64,000 nucleotides of DNA from positions 1 through 64,000 of the forward strand of contig JAQGBZ010000315.1 in NCBI GenBank assembly GCA_034687125.1, in the 5' to 3' direction. The stretch is from Neelides folsomi (Eukaryota; Arthropoda; Collembola; Neelipleona; Neelidae). The translations under genes and the position numbers were made by a program. This document shows positions 25,618-37,919 of this stretch, piece by piece (the stretch's first letter is position 1; every line of letters starts with the position of its first letter). The notes beneath the pieces are model-generated. The model made no database searches and was not told where the DNA came from. It saw nothing but the letters and a program-made list of their open reading frames with translations.

Positions 25618-26346
25618 AACTAACCCGAACTTAACCCTCATTTACTTAAGCTATTTATAATAGTTAGTTACAATTTACTAAATTACAATTAAGATAGAAT
25701 GAGAATCTTCAATAAATTAATTTACTATGATTTATGTAATTCCACATTGATTGTTCGTTTGAACACACGTATTCCGACTATGTTTTTTGAAGACATTTTT
25801 CCAATTCAATAATAAATTTTTTTATTTTACATACTGTAAAAAATATAAAAATATATATTAAAGTTTTTGTAATATCGGGGAAATTATCAAGAAAATAAAT
25901 ATTTTACGAATTGATGGTTTGATTTATTAACAAAATGGCCAAGTGGAGAGAAGATGAGAAATTCAACAAGTCAGCGAGTTAGGCAAATTGCCAATTTGTG
26001 CCAATAAACCTTGCAGAACGTGAAATGATCAGTTGGAGTATTTCCAGTAAAAGGATGTGGGTGAGAGTTTGTGTATCAAATGCATCCTTCATTTCCTCCC
26101 AATTCCCTCACCAAACCTAATTTTAAATAAAAGGGTCACACCAATGACTTAAAAATAACCGACAAATCCTCACCAATCTTCCCCATTCTGCATTCGCCAT
26201 TTCTCAAAACTGAAAGTCATCTTAAATAAGAAACTCTTTTAAATAATATTTAATTCCTTGAATAAATTTTAATTTTAAATATATTAATTTTCAATTAAAT
26301 AAATAATGGTTTTACACATTTAACTGTAAGTACAATAATTACATAT
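25618..26346. other. Intergenic spacer
   Basis: Carries the 3' flank of the sushi-domain gene (AATAAA at 25711-25716) and the presumed 5' region of the CCCH/RING gene. No other feature is seen. Confidence 0.5.
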
Positions 26347-28567
26347 ATGGGAAATTATCAATCCTCGGTGGTTGCAACGACAGCCGCCTACAACCAACAT
26401 CAGCAGGATCATTTTCGCTCAAGAGATCGCAACAACGTGTCTATTTTTCGAAATCATTCATTTGAGCCAAGAACCACGCGGAGGGGAAGCGGAAGAGATT
26501 TCATTCCCAAATGGCTCAAACTCTCAACAAGCGATCAACCAAGATCAACAGTGACCCGAGAGGTCATCACGTCAAGGGTCGTTCCAATGGAAGAGTCAAT
26601 TACATTTGTCAGCACTATTAGCCCTGCGCCAGGAAGGAGGCATAGTATGGATTATTAAATTACTCTTTTATTAAACAAAATAATAATTTTGTATATCTAC
26701 TAATACTTAACATATAACTTTATAACTCAAGAATATTATTTAATTAATATTTTTACATTTTAAAAATTATATTTACATTTTTTTATCCTTAATCAATTAA
26801 ATATTCTATTTAATACATTAAATACATTAATTAATTTATAAAGCATGATATTAATTAAACTTTTATTATAATGCTATAGGCTGCTGGATCTAGCAAAGAA
26901 GCTTGATTTAAGGAAAATGATTAATGATAACTATAACTGGGACAGGTTTAAATATGGATTATAGAATAAAAGGTGGTACTAATCTGAAATGATTATCTGC
27001 TGAATCTGCTTTAATAATTAAATGATTTTTAATCAATTTTAGTCGCATTAGATAAATTCAAAATGAATAAAATTATTGATTGATGTAAAATAAGTGAAAA
27101 CTTTAGTCTTAATAATTATAGCATTTGACTTACACCTCAATCTCGGCATGATAAAATCAATCCAATTTGTAATTAAAATAAACCTATTAAATTATAAAAA
27201 ACACTTTCATTTTTTATCAATTAACTAATTTATCCGTATGGCTATCATTGTTCATTTCCCTCTATTGTTATAGTTAATCGCCAAGTGATCACCACAACAC
27301 GTGAAAGTCCTCCAAGTCCAAGTCCACAAACAATACCAATCAGAAGAACCTTCAGCGACATGCCCATCCAAAGAGCTCTTCCGCAAACATTTCAACCCGC
27401 TCCTTTCCTCAACAGAGTTCCAATGCCGTTGGATCCACAAACAGCGCTTTTCCTCCAACAACCTCCTCGCGTTACTGAACAAAGAACAAGAGAAATGCTG
27501 GGACCGTTTGAAAGTGAAATACAACGACCGTTTGAGAGAGAAATATTAATTAATACAGACGAAAATCTGGCGATTTTGTTTGGACCTTCCAATAAAGATT
27601 GCGGTTTTTATTTCTTTAACAATGGGATTTGTCCTTATGTAAGAAACCACTAATATATTTATTACATATTTAATACTGCAAACTGCAACTGTTGTATTTA
27701 TTTTATACAGTTAAAGTTAATTGGTATACTGGCAAGTTAAATGGTATTCTGATTTTCTGATGTTTATTATATGTTTAAAGGAAGGTAAATGTAATTTCCG
27801 ACATTGTGAACGAGCCTTAAGAACACTTTCCATTTGCCCTAATTGGAAAACGAGCAGATGCAAAGAATGGTCCGCTTGTCCACAAAGACACATGACAGAA
27901 GAACAAATTAGGAAATGGACTCAAAAGGCCCAAGCTCAAAATCAAATCTATCCAAGAACAGCTCAAGCAAATCATATTTCCTCTCCGGGTTCATCAAACA
28001 GCCAATTAGTAATTTAAATTATAGTTTAAATATTAAAACTTATACATTACTTTTTAGTTGATTGACTCGTTTCTTACTCAAACCCAAAATTTTAGTTAAT
28101 TTTAATCAAAATTAACTAAAATTTTTTGAATTTAGCCCAGTTTCAACTTTCGCCAATTGCAAAATGAAGTTCGTAATACTTGTTTGGCCACCAAGAAATC
28201 ATTAGAGGAAAATGTGGGAGTCCCTTGGCGGAAAAGAGACAAAGGGAAGAAAGAAAAGGAAATTGAATGTTGTGTCTGCTTAAGAAATCTCACAGAAGTA
28301 ATTTTTAAAATTTTACTTCCTTAATATTTATCATGATTTCATTACAGAAATATTAAGCAAGTATTAACTTATAATATATTTTAAATAATTAATTACCTTT
28401 GTAATTTGTGAATATTGTAGATCAAAAGGAACGATGAGAAATTGACCTCTATCGAATGTGGTCACATCCTTTGTTTCGAATGTTCAAAGCAAATCATGGA
28501 ATCAGAACGCACTTGTCCCCTTTGCAGGCAAACTTTGAGACTATCCCCGCGGGTTTTATACTTGTAA
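26347..28567 (+). CDS. CCCH zinc-finger and C-terminal RING protein, probable E3 ubiquitin ligase, 399 aa
   Basis: Exons 26347-26644, 27274-27638, 27781-28008, 28136-28297 and 28421-28567, phases consistent, total 400 codons. The N-terminus MGNYQSS fits the N-myristoylation pattern (Gly2, Ser6). About 200 Ser/Pro/Gln-rich residues precede two CCCH fingers: C-x9-C-x5-C-x3-H (CGFYFFNNGICPYEGKCNFR, then H) split by an intron, and C-x7-C-x5-C-x3-H (CPNWKTSRCKEWSACPQRH). The C-terminus is a C3HC4 RING (CCVCLRNL, ECGHILCFECSK, CPLCRQ), also split by an intron. CCCH plus RING is the Makorin-like layout, linking RNA binding to ubiquitin transfer, but the order and count differ from Makorin, so no symbol is given. 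AATAAA occurs at 28607. It is followed on the same strand by a Tudor gene. Confidence 0.85.
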
Positions 28568-29235
28568 ACAAATATAAAATGGCCATTTTTAAAAAATATA
28601 TTCAAAAATAAAAATTTATCACACTGATGGGAGTATTCAAAATGAATCAATTATTCATGAAATTAAATTAAAAAATTCTTGACTCCGTTGGAATTTGGAT
28701 GCATTTTTAATTTTTCATGTATTTACTAAAATACTCAATGTTAAAGGTAAACTACGCTTTTGTTCCATTTCACTTACATTTACTTTTAGTAAAAAGAAAA
28801 AGTGCCAAAGCAGTGCAGTGGTAAAAAATCGAATAAAATAAATAAGTTCTTTGCCATTTGCTATATACTTAATATAGGTTTAAAATGTAATCATGTATAC
28901 TATTTTTTAAATACTTATTATGTTATTGCATTGGCTCATTCATTTATTTATATATAGTATACATACTTACAATTATAGTATAGGTTTTCATGTTATACTA
29001 AAACCATTTGGAATTTGGGCCTCAGAAACGACTTTACTTTTCTAACCCTTTGTATGTTATCATCAAACGGGCAGTAGGAATCGTACGTTTTACAGAGTAC
29101 TCAAGTACTCAAGGCGTTCGTTAATTAAGAATCGAAGGTAAAACAAGCAGAAACAATTCTTTGCATAATCGGGCAAAAGTAAAATCATATTTAGGATTAC
29201 AGTTTGGAGCACTTATTACGATACTGAAAATGGAG
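28568..29235. other. Spacer between RING and Tudor genes
   Basis: Holds the polyadenylation signal of the RING gene and probably the promoter or 5' exons of the Tudor gene. An open stretch ending at a GTAAAA donor near 29144 (reading ...SLIKNR) is in a compatible phase with the next possible exon at 29236 but is not supported by homology. Confidence 0.4.
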
Positions 29236-30776
29236 CGTGTTGAGACGAGGCCCAGAGGAGCTTTGGAAAAAGAATTATGGCAAACTTTTGGCTTCATTTG
29301 AAATTCCACCTTACAAACGTATTTAGTAAAATATTATTTAAATCAATGAAATCAAAAATCATTAAAAATGGCTTATATATTATGTGAAGAATATTTGTAT
29401 AATATATAGTTTTATTCAAAATTAATTATAAAATTTTGTTAGAACCCCTCGGGAATAAGGATCTACGATTTCAACATAAATATCATTCGAATCTTCTTGA
29501 TTGTGGCATTGAACCCCCTCAAGGACTCAGCTGCAGGGCCAAAGTTGTCCACTCCCAAAATCCAATGATATTTTGGGTTCGATTGGATGACAATTGGCCC
29601 GCAATGGCCAATATTATCAATGCTCAGGGTAATTATAAAATCGTTTAAAATTATAAATAAACATAATGTATAATATATTTTAATAAAATTATGATAATTA
29701 AATTAACAATCATTTCAAATTATACATTTACTCTCCAGACGCCGGACGCCGAACCAATGCAGTTCCCGGGTTTTAGAATTTGAATAAGTTTATTATAATT
29801 TTAATCTATAGCAATTAAAATTATGTAACTCTAATTCAAATCAAAACCCGCGAAAAGCATTGGCTCAGCGTCTGGAGAGTATGTAAAAACAAAAAGCATT
29901 GTAATGTAATTATGAATTTTAGATTGGAAGCCCAAAATGGCCGAGATTTCAATGGATGAATTAGGAGCAGCTTGTCTATCAGAAATGCTAAGAGCAACCT
30001 GGGAACCAAATAAGGACGTGTCCAATTTCCCAATTGGAACCCTTGTGACTCACCAGCATATCCAATTGGGAAAGGTCACTTGGTATCGAGCTGTGGTTGT
30101 CGACCAGTCTTCAAAGAGTCGGGGAGTTTTGGTGGTTCGGCACATTGACACTCATCCGGCGCCTGTTCAAGTTGAAGGGGATGATTTGCAACTTCTCCCG
30201 AAGAAATTTTACAGCATTCCGCCAATGGTAATTTAATAATAAACAACACTAAATAGTATTTACGTATTTATAATATTGTAGGTAGAAATTGAAGAAAGGG
30301 AAATTGCTAATATAATGTTTTGATTTTAAGCTTCATCGATGCCAATTTGATTTAAAACTGGAAGATTTTCAGCGTTTTTCTGCCGAAACTATTACGAAGT
30401 ATTTCAATAGACTTTTGGAGAATTCTACCATTAATCTCCAAGTAATTAAAAGGTAATTTATTTTACATTTTTATGCATCTAATCTAACATTAACCATTTT
30501 AATTAACTACAACCCCTATTTTTCTCATATATAAATTTTTACATTATACATATTTAATGATCATATTTTATGAATTTCAGTCCGACTCAACCAAAATTGT
30601 TTAACTTAAAGACTTTTTGGTCGAAGGCTCTCACAGTACGTGGACTCATTGAGGTCAATGGAAAGTTCGAACACATTCATGACGTACTCAAAAATTCAAT
30701 TCCAGCTTCAGAAAAATCCTCAATAAATTTAAACTTAAATTTTTACAGCCTCAGCCTCAATAACATAAGATTATAA
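29236..30776 (+). CDS. Tudor-domain protein (TDRD5/7 or Tejas-like), 5' end incomplete
   Basis: Exons: tentative 29236-29318 (GPEELWKKNYGKLLASFEI), then 29443-29628, 29923-30227, 30331-30452 and 30581-30776. The central part is an extended Tudor domain: LSCRAKVV, IFWVRLDDNW, then VTWYRAVVVDQ, VLVVRHIDTH, LLPKKFYSIPPM. Such domains bind methyl-arginine tails of Piwi proteins and act in germ granules and the piRNA pathway. The first exons could be the end of a LOTUS domain, as in Tejas and TDRD5/7, but this is a guess. The protein ends with about 110 residues without known motifs. The second exon opens with an acceptor, not an ATG, so a start codon and 5' exon are missing from this model. A foldback element sits in the intron 29629-29922. 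Confidence 0.75.
29731..29879. mobile_element. 149-bp foldback MITE, TA target duplication, in Tudor intron
   Basis: Arms CTCTCCAGACGCCG and, in inverse, CTCTCCAGACGCTG. Pairing continues through CCAATGC and CGGGTTTT toward the centre, with an AT-rich loop. TA flanks both ends (29729-29730 and 29880-29881). The left arm has an extra GACGCC repeat. It is wholly inside an intron of the Tudor gene, so it should not alter the protein. Confidence 0.8.
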
Positions 30777-33700
30777 TTTCATTCACATTACTTGATAAGT
30801 TAATTTATTTAATTATTATATTGTATTTTTTATTAATTTAAAGATTCCTTTTTTGTTATTTATTTAATAAATATATTTTTATTGCTTAATTTATTATTTT
30901 CTTGTTAGATTTTTTTATAAATTATGATGTAATTATAAAATATCTAATACTTTTTTATATCCTCCTATTAAATTTCATCGAAATATTAATACTTGTTAAA
31001 TTATTTATAAAATGACAATTTTGTTTAATAAATTGATAAACTACTCGTGTTTTTGATAATGGTCACGAATATTAATTTAAAACATAATGAGAAGTCTAAT
31101 CAACCACGAGAATTCCCATTTTAGACACAAACAATATAGGTTAATGGAAAAGAAATGGAAATCTTAGAGCTAAAAGAAGAATTTTTAAAAAAATTTAATC
31201 ACTCACTGACAATGAGTGAGTGAGACATTCTTTATTAGTTATTACATAATAACGTATTATCCCATGTATACTATACTATTTCTTGACTTTTGAACTTTCA
31301 CTTCATATTTTTATAAAATAAATTTCATCATAATCATAAAGCCATTGATATCATCCAGTAAATACAGATACATACATACAATATATTTGTATTATATTTC
31401 TTATAATTGAACAATTCCCTAAAAATACTCAATAAAAATACCAATAATAATTATGATAAAGGATGATTTTCAATCACAAAAGCGAGAGTAATATGACAAA
31501 TGAAATAAAGTAAGAAATTGTGAAAGATTAAACAAATCCTCAACTTTTCCGACACTTTTCTCAGCTGAGGAGCTAAAGGAGAAAGGTTTGAATAAATCGA
31601 ATCCAACCAATGGAAGCTCAAAGGGGAAAAGTTTGAAATCAAAGGAAACTTTTATGATTGAACTGACTTGAGAATATCTTCATCCATAACTTTCCTGAAG
31701 GCTCCTATTACTTCAAATCTTGTTTCTCTGATGAGTTACGAAGTCCGAAAGATTACATTGAATAACATTCAAGATCCTCCATAAGGTCTTATAATATTAT
31801 TTTATATATTATTTTATCTTTACAAATATTAAATATAATATTTTTAACCTTACTTTAACTTTACTTCCCATATTGAGAGTTCTTAAAGGTCTGGATTTCT
31901 TTTCCATCCTCATTTTTCCAATTTTTCGAGGAGGATTCTTTTCTCTTAAACTCTCCCAGTCATTGGAGACCATGTGAGTTCTCATAAACCAAAAGAGCCT
32001 TTTACCATCTCCTTTAATGGATTTCCTCTCCAAGATTCAAATTCAATTTTCTGCTCTTGAGAGGTGAAAAGGAAAAGAATGAGAAAACTTCATAGTTCCA
32101 AAACCTCTCAATTTTCCTCATGGAGTCAATCGAGGGAACGAGACGAGAAAACGTCCACGTTGATTATGCCAAACTTAATTACTTAATATTCAACCATTAA
32201 AAATTTTACATTATTTATAAATTGAACAGTCGCAGTCTTTTAAAAACAATTTTAAATTCTCTTCCACACATAAATGTTCTACACTTACAGGTAAATACAA
32301 ACAAGATATCTCTACAATGTAAAATTGTAAGTTGGAATATTTATGTTAAATGAAAGTAACATATTGTTATATAGACTTTCTACTTTGTTTAAACTTGTTG
32401 TTAATTGTTCATAAATTGCTATTTCATTTTCCTTTCATCAAATTGACTAATAATAATAAAAAGTAAGATAAATTATATGAAGTTCTTTGAAAGTTAATCA
32501 GAAGCCTTTCAATTCACATCATTTCCATCGATAGTTTTTTTAGTCTTTTTGCTCTATTTCCCTGAACCCAACTTCTACATCTATTTGGACTGTAATGGAA
32601 AAAGTTTGGAGTAAAGATGAAATCTTAAGGACAAGTTTGAGCCACGGCCATCGTCAGAAAAGATCAGCCAAATCCACTTTTATCTTCAACTTTCTTCGTC
32701 TTGGCCTTTATGAAATGTTTCCCATTCTTCCTTATATGATTTTTTATGATCTGTGGATTTTTCGCAAAAACTAACCTTTCTTCACAATCTTTCCATTGTG
32801 CTTAAATGTTTAATTTATGTTTAAAGTTGTCTCTAAAATGTTTTTGGCTTTCGTTGAAGCTTGGCCAAATGATGATTGAACTTTGTAAATTGAATTTTTT
32901 AACAGTGCGTAAAAAAGATCAGGGTTTGAGTAACTACGCAGAAAAAAGTTGTAAAATGTCAAAATGGCTATATGAAAAAATAGAGAAAGAATAAAAAGGA
33001 AGGAAATGAAGAGATTGAATTTGACTTGGACAAATTCACACAAAAGGGTTGGAGATTGAATAAACGGAACAATGCTTGATTTTTGATTTCCTTCGTTGGG
33101 GCTTTGAGATGGAAAAAATTGTTTTTGGCGCATAAAAATTTTAGGTGTTTTTACTTTTACAGGCAACAGAGTGGATATCAGATAGCTTGATAAAAATATC
33201 TTTCGGATGTATCGGTTTTGGACTTGATTGTGAAAAGTGTGTAAAATGATATTCTTCCTTTTTGTAATGGACCTTTTTTTCAAGTAGGGGTAATTGAATT
33301 GTTGGATGAACAGGAGAATGAAGGTATGATTTTGACTTTCGTAAAATTTGTAATAAAATCCTTTTTATATAATCCTTCCTTATTTACTCTTCTTGGAAAG
33401 TAAAAGTATTTGGAATTAGATATGAAGGAAATTGTTGATGACAAAAGTTTAAACTCGCTAATATCAATAACAGTATAAAAGTGGATGAATTGAATCATTT
33501 GTTGGTATAAGGGAGCATTCAATGTCCATAGGTATATTAAGTATAGTAATAAATAATACAATACTTAATACGCTTGTAAGCTTATATCAATATTGTAAAG
33601 TTGTAAAATCAAGTAGTTGGCGATTTTTGTTCAAAAGTTTTATTTTATCTATTCTAAAGCTTTATCATATTAATTATATAATCAATCGCAATTAAACAAT

Positions 33701-34088
33701 TATGCTTATTACATATATATTTTTATATGTGTGAAGTTAATTTGGATAACAAAATTTTAATTCATTTGTAAAGCATGTAAAATCATTAGCAAAAATAATA
33801 GATAGTGATAAATGCCAAGTGTTTTGTTATGAAATATGAAATAAGATGAATAAAAAGATAAGAGGGATTGATACGTAAAACGCTATAAAACTAAAATACT
33901 TATATTTATTTGAGATGATTTCATAAACATTAATTATCTTTACTTTTAACACATTCAAGTAAACAAAATACTTGAAATTTATACACATAAAATTTGGCTA
34001 TAAAATTGTATTATTTATACATAAGGTACTTGTAATTTGCGTTAATTAATAGGAATCATATTTAAGTTTGGTAAGACATGCTGTTTAT
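30777..34088. other. Intergenic stretch without a recognisable gene
   Basis: AT-rich. The open frames here (such as 31809-32033 and 32810-33283 on the minus strand) are hydrophobic or lysine-rich products of composition with no family resemblance. A small CACTGACAATGAGTGAGTG repeat lies near 31200. Nothing else is supportable. Confidence 0.5.
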
Positions 34089-34689
34089 TTATGCTTCTGA
34101 AACTTGAGCATTGACTCGAAGAACTCCTTGACCGTCGGGTGTGAGAGGAACAAAAAGAACATGATTTTCAGCTTCAAACAAATTCTGGATGGTGAAATAA
34201 ACTTCACCAATCAACTCGTTGGGCAAAGCACCATCGTCATCCATCACTTTGATTGAGAGCGACTGTTCAAAATTAATTTATTTTACTAAAAAATAAATAG
34301 TTACGAAAATAAACTTAAAGGTTTAACTTTTGAAATCTGTTATTTACCTGTTGGCTGACATTTTCGGTATAAAAGAATCTCCATGTTTCTGGCCAAGTGG
34401 GATTATTATTGTTTGGGATGAAGACGGTGGTTCCGACTTTCCTTGGTGGTTCGCTTGGATTCATTTGGGTGAAGATATCAAGGTAGGGATCTGATTGACT
34501 TGGAGGAATATTGTCCATTTGTTTCAAACCCCTAATACCATAAATCATTTTTATAATTTTCATATAATTTTATCGTTAATTAGTGATATAAATTTCTTAC
34601 ATTCCAGCGAATTTGAGATCAATCATATACTCTACTGCATAGACGTAAGTGAAAGTTGACAAAAAGACAAAGATCAATTTTGATCCCAT
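34089..34689 (-). CDS. Small secreted C2-domain protein, 148 aa
   Basis: Exons 34601-34689, 34348-34531 and 34089-34262, in phase, 149 codons including stop. Residues 1-18 form a signal peptide (MGSKLIFVFLSTFTYVYA). The rest is one C2 beta-sandwich: IDLKFAGMGLKQMD, SDPYLDIF (loop 1 Asp), NNNNPTWPETWRFF (the conserved N-P-x-W-x-E motif), KVMDDDGALPNELIGEVYF (loop 3 acidic cluster), then NLFEAENHVLFVPLTP. C2 domains usually bind calcium and phospholipid in the cytosol, so a lone secreted C2 is unusual. The Asp residues of loops 1 and 3 suggest it can bind calcium. No sequon-rich tail or membrane helix is present. A TATA box lies about 80 bases upstream. Confidence 0.85.
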
Positions 34690-34760
34690 GATGGTTGAAA
34701 TGTTGAACGATTTCACAAAAGTTAACTTTTCTTTTAAACTAATGATATGACGTTCGCACT

Positions 34761-34770
34761 CCTATTTATA
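34761..34770 (-). promoter_or_regulatory. TATA box of the secreted C2 gene
   Basis: On the minus strand the sequence reads TATAAATAGG, 72 bases before the ATG at 34689, leaving room for transcription to start about 30 bases downstream and a short 5' UTR. A strong TATA box fits a highly or tissue-specifically expressed secreted product. Confidence 0.6.
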
Positions 34771-35772
34771 CTATCGAGAAAACAGAAGGGAGACACTCCA
34801 AGATAGGAAATGATTGATTGATTATGTAAAAATATTATTGGAAATTTTGTTGAGAAGGCGCAGAGGAAGATTAAATGAAGGGAAATCCTATTTGGTTATT
34901 GGGAAATTATCACCACTTCTGTAGTTAATTGAACATAGTAATTGAAAGCGTAATTGACTCCACTTTGTTTACTTAATTTTCCTATTTTTGTATTATCAGG
35001 TGACTTCTCAATTATTTTGATAACTTGTATTCCTAATTTACATATCGAGTTGTGAACATTTCAGTTGAATTATTAATTAACAATTCATATTAAGTTATTT
35101 ATTTAATTAAAAGCATTTTGAATATATGTATTTATGTATGTATTATCTACAAGTACTATTTATATGTATGTAGAGTATGTAATATAAATGGTTCTTAAAA
35201 CTATTTTGAAGATTCTGTAATATTTAAAAGTAAATTATAAAATTAATCTAACTTAATGAATAATTAAATAATGAACCATTTACACTTGATTATGTTTGAT
35301 TATTTATCTTTATTATCTTTTAAACAACATGATGTTACAAACATTGAAATTATTATTTAAATATAATACACGATTAACGGTTTGCTAAAAAGAAAACTTA
35401 CATTTAAAGAAAGCTAAATACCATAAATCTATCTTAATGAAAAATCTGTATATACCTTTTTGGCTTTAAAAAAAAGAAACAATCTACAAATAAAACCACT
35501 TTTTTAATTAAGAGATTATAATAAAATAACTTATTTGGAAATATGTATAATCCTAAAGTATCAAATAAATGTAAAACAATTTAAAAGAGAAATAAAATCC
35601 TCACATAAAAATATATTATTTATTTAAAATTTATTCAAGGACGCTCTGGTTACCAAAATTGCTCAAGTTAAAATTGAGAAAGAATGAAAGAATCTCAATA
35701 TAAAATTCTTCCTTTGCTCTATAACAAAGTAAAATATAAAATAAGGTAAAATAAAGTAAAATCGATATTTGA
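34771..35772. other. Spacer between the C2 gene and the 144-aa membrane-protein gene
   Basis: AT-rich, with no open frame or repeat of note. The right end is the 3' flank of the 144-residue protein gene. Confidence 0.5.
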
Positions 35773-37269
35773 CTAGAAAAAAAGAAAATCCTCCAGAAGA
35801 GATTCTTCATCTTCGTTGACCGAGAGAATAAAATCCACCATTTGGTCTTCTGAGCTTTCCCCCCATACTTTCTTACTATCTGTAAAATGAACAAAAACAA
35901 TTATTTCATATTTGGAAAACACAAAAGTGGTTTTTCCTATTACCACTAATCCTCTTTCTCCTTATATTTTATACTATATTTAATACTGGTATAACTCCAT
36001 TTACTCTAAATTGTCAACTATAAAATATACTTAGTAGCAACGTTATATCTGTACTTTCAGTAACTATGTATTAGGCTTACAACCCGTTTATTAAATTCCT
36101 ACATTCTCATATTTTTAATATTTTTTTACATCTATACAACGTTTATAATATAAGTGTATTCAGAACTTAAAGAACTTACTGGAATACTTTTCTCTTTATT
36201 ATACTGCAAGTGTATTAAATATACTTAAAATTTATAAGAATAAGAGCCAAAAGCCTTAAAACATCACCGTCATATTTCACTAAACAAAGAAGAGAAATAA
36301 TGAAAATAAGTCGCATGGTTTAAAGGCGGGCTCATATAGCGGCAGATTTAATTGTTGAACTTACTTGAGCGGAATTGATCCTGAGTGAATTGAGTGAATG
36401 GAGCCGTCGACGTCGAGGTCCGCTCGAAAGCCCAAAACCCCACGAGGGCCAGAAGAGAAAGGATGAGAAGAATGAAGGCAAGAACTTTCCAGCTTCGTTT
36501 TCCCTTCCTTCCCTCAATGTGAAGGATCGTTGGCCCCGGGTGATGAGTCGTTAGGACCTTATTTTCATAAAATCACATTCATTTTATTCCTCTCCATTAT
36601 CCCACCCCGTCTCTTGTTCTCCCATCGTCAAGACTCTCACATAACATTAATTGGAGAAGGAAACCTCGTATAAGCTCAAAATTTAAATATCGTTTGAATT
36701 GCTGAGTTTCAAAGCGAAGTCTTAATGTAATAAATACGATGGGAAATCTCCATGTGGATGTCCTCATGCTCAGTTTATCATCACAACCCCAAGCTCATTT
36801 CTAATTCATGGAATACACGAAGATTTCCATGTCATGTGAGAAGGAAATTATAAAAAGGAATTTTTAAATTCTCAAAGGCTCATTTTTCTAGGTTTAAAGA
36901 TCATTAATATTTTAATGAAAGTATAATGGAGAATACCAGTATAAGATTCCCGTTCATGCTTAGGACATACCGTCTGTACTTAATTATATACCATATACGA
37001 AAGTTAATTTAAACCATCTAAAATAATTTAATATTTTAAGCTTCTTAATATAATTCCTTTCCGAGCCATGCATTGAAATTGAAAGTCAGGGCGAGCTTTT
37101 AACAATTGAAAGAAAATGAGGAAAGGAGCTTTACCTCTGTGAGAAATGTTTGAGCTGGCGGATAGTAAAAATTGTAATTCTGGTTAACATGTCTGGGTTG
37201 AGGGACGGTGAAAGTATTCGGGTAATGTTGGACGTAAGACGGAAGTTGCTGTTTCGTGTAGCGGTTCAT
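35773..37269 (-). CDS. Single-pass membrane protein of unknown function, 144 aa
   Basis: Exons 37135-37269, 36365-36557 and 35773-35879; phases agree and the total is 145 codons. The N-terminal 60 residues are rich in Tyr, Pro, Asn and Gln (SYVQHYPNTFTVPQP, NYNFYYPPAQ). Then come a basic patch (EGRKGKRSWK), one hydrophobic helix (VLAFILLILSLLALVGFWAF), a Ser/Thr stretch, and an acidic C-terminus (VNEDEESLLEDFLFF). There is no signal peptide, and the positive patch before the helix suggests a cytoplasmic N-terminus (type II). The start is the first ATG in the frame. I do not recognise the family. It lies 650 bases downstream of the DH44 receptor stop on the same strand. Confidence 0.6.
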
Positions 37270-37919
37270 CTTCAACTTCCGCAGTAGAAAAGTGACTTTG
37301 ATGGACTTCAGGACTTCAGTCGCTGAATGTAAATTTTTTCTTATCTGTTCGTCTCTGACGGATGGTTTAAACAAAGAATCATCAATTCTCTTTTATTCAT
37401 ATTTTGATCCATTCGAAGGTTGATGTGAGAAGACGGAGAAGATAAGCAAATTGATTTTACAAAGATACTATTTATCATTTAAGTTTACAAAATAACAAAA
37501 TACACCTTGTTTTGTTTTTCGTATACACATTTCATAGTACTCTACTAGGTATATTACCGTATATTGTCTGTATTATAGAGTGTTAAGTATAAATTTTATT
37601 ACATTGTAATGTCACAAAACATTTATTATATACACTACATATACCATATATATGATACATACACAGTTCAGATACTTTATAAATATTTATAAGATACATA
37701 ATACATTTAACCTACAATTGATTGATACTTAAATAAAAATTACAAAATAATAAAGGTAATATTTTGGAAATGTCTTATAAGAAACAAAATGTAAAATATA
37801 CTTTACTTAAATTGTGTTAGATCAAAAGACAATGTTCAATTATAGAAAAGGAAGATGTAATTTTGAAAAATGGCTTTAATATTTGTTTAATTTGCTTTTA
37901 GGAGTAAAGACTTAATGAG

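Noticed and set aside
32810-33283. 157-residue open frame on the minus strand
   Set aside because: Product is Lys/Ile/Phe/Ser-rich with no family resemblance, as expected from AT-rich non-coding DNA.
36332-36517. Arg-rich minus-strand frame containing SSGPRRRRLHSLNSLR
   Set aside because: Wrong frame of exon 36365-36557; the spliced frame gives the membrane protein instead.
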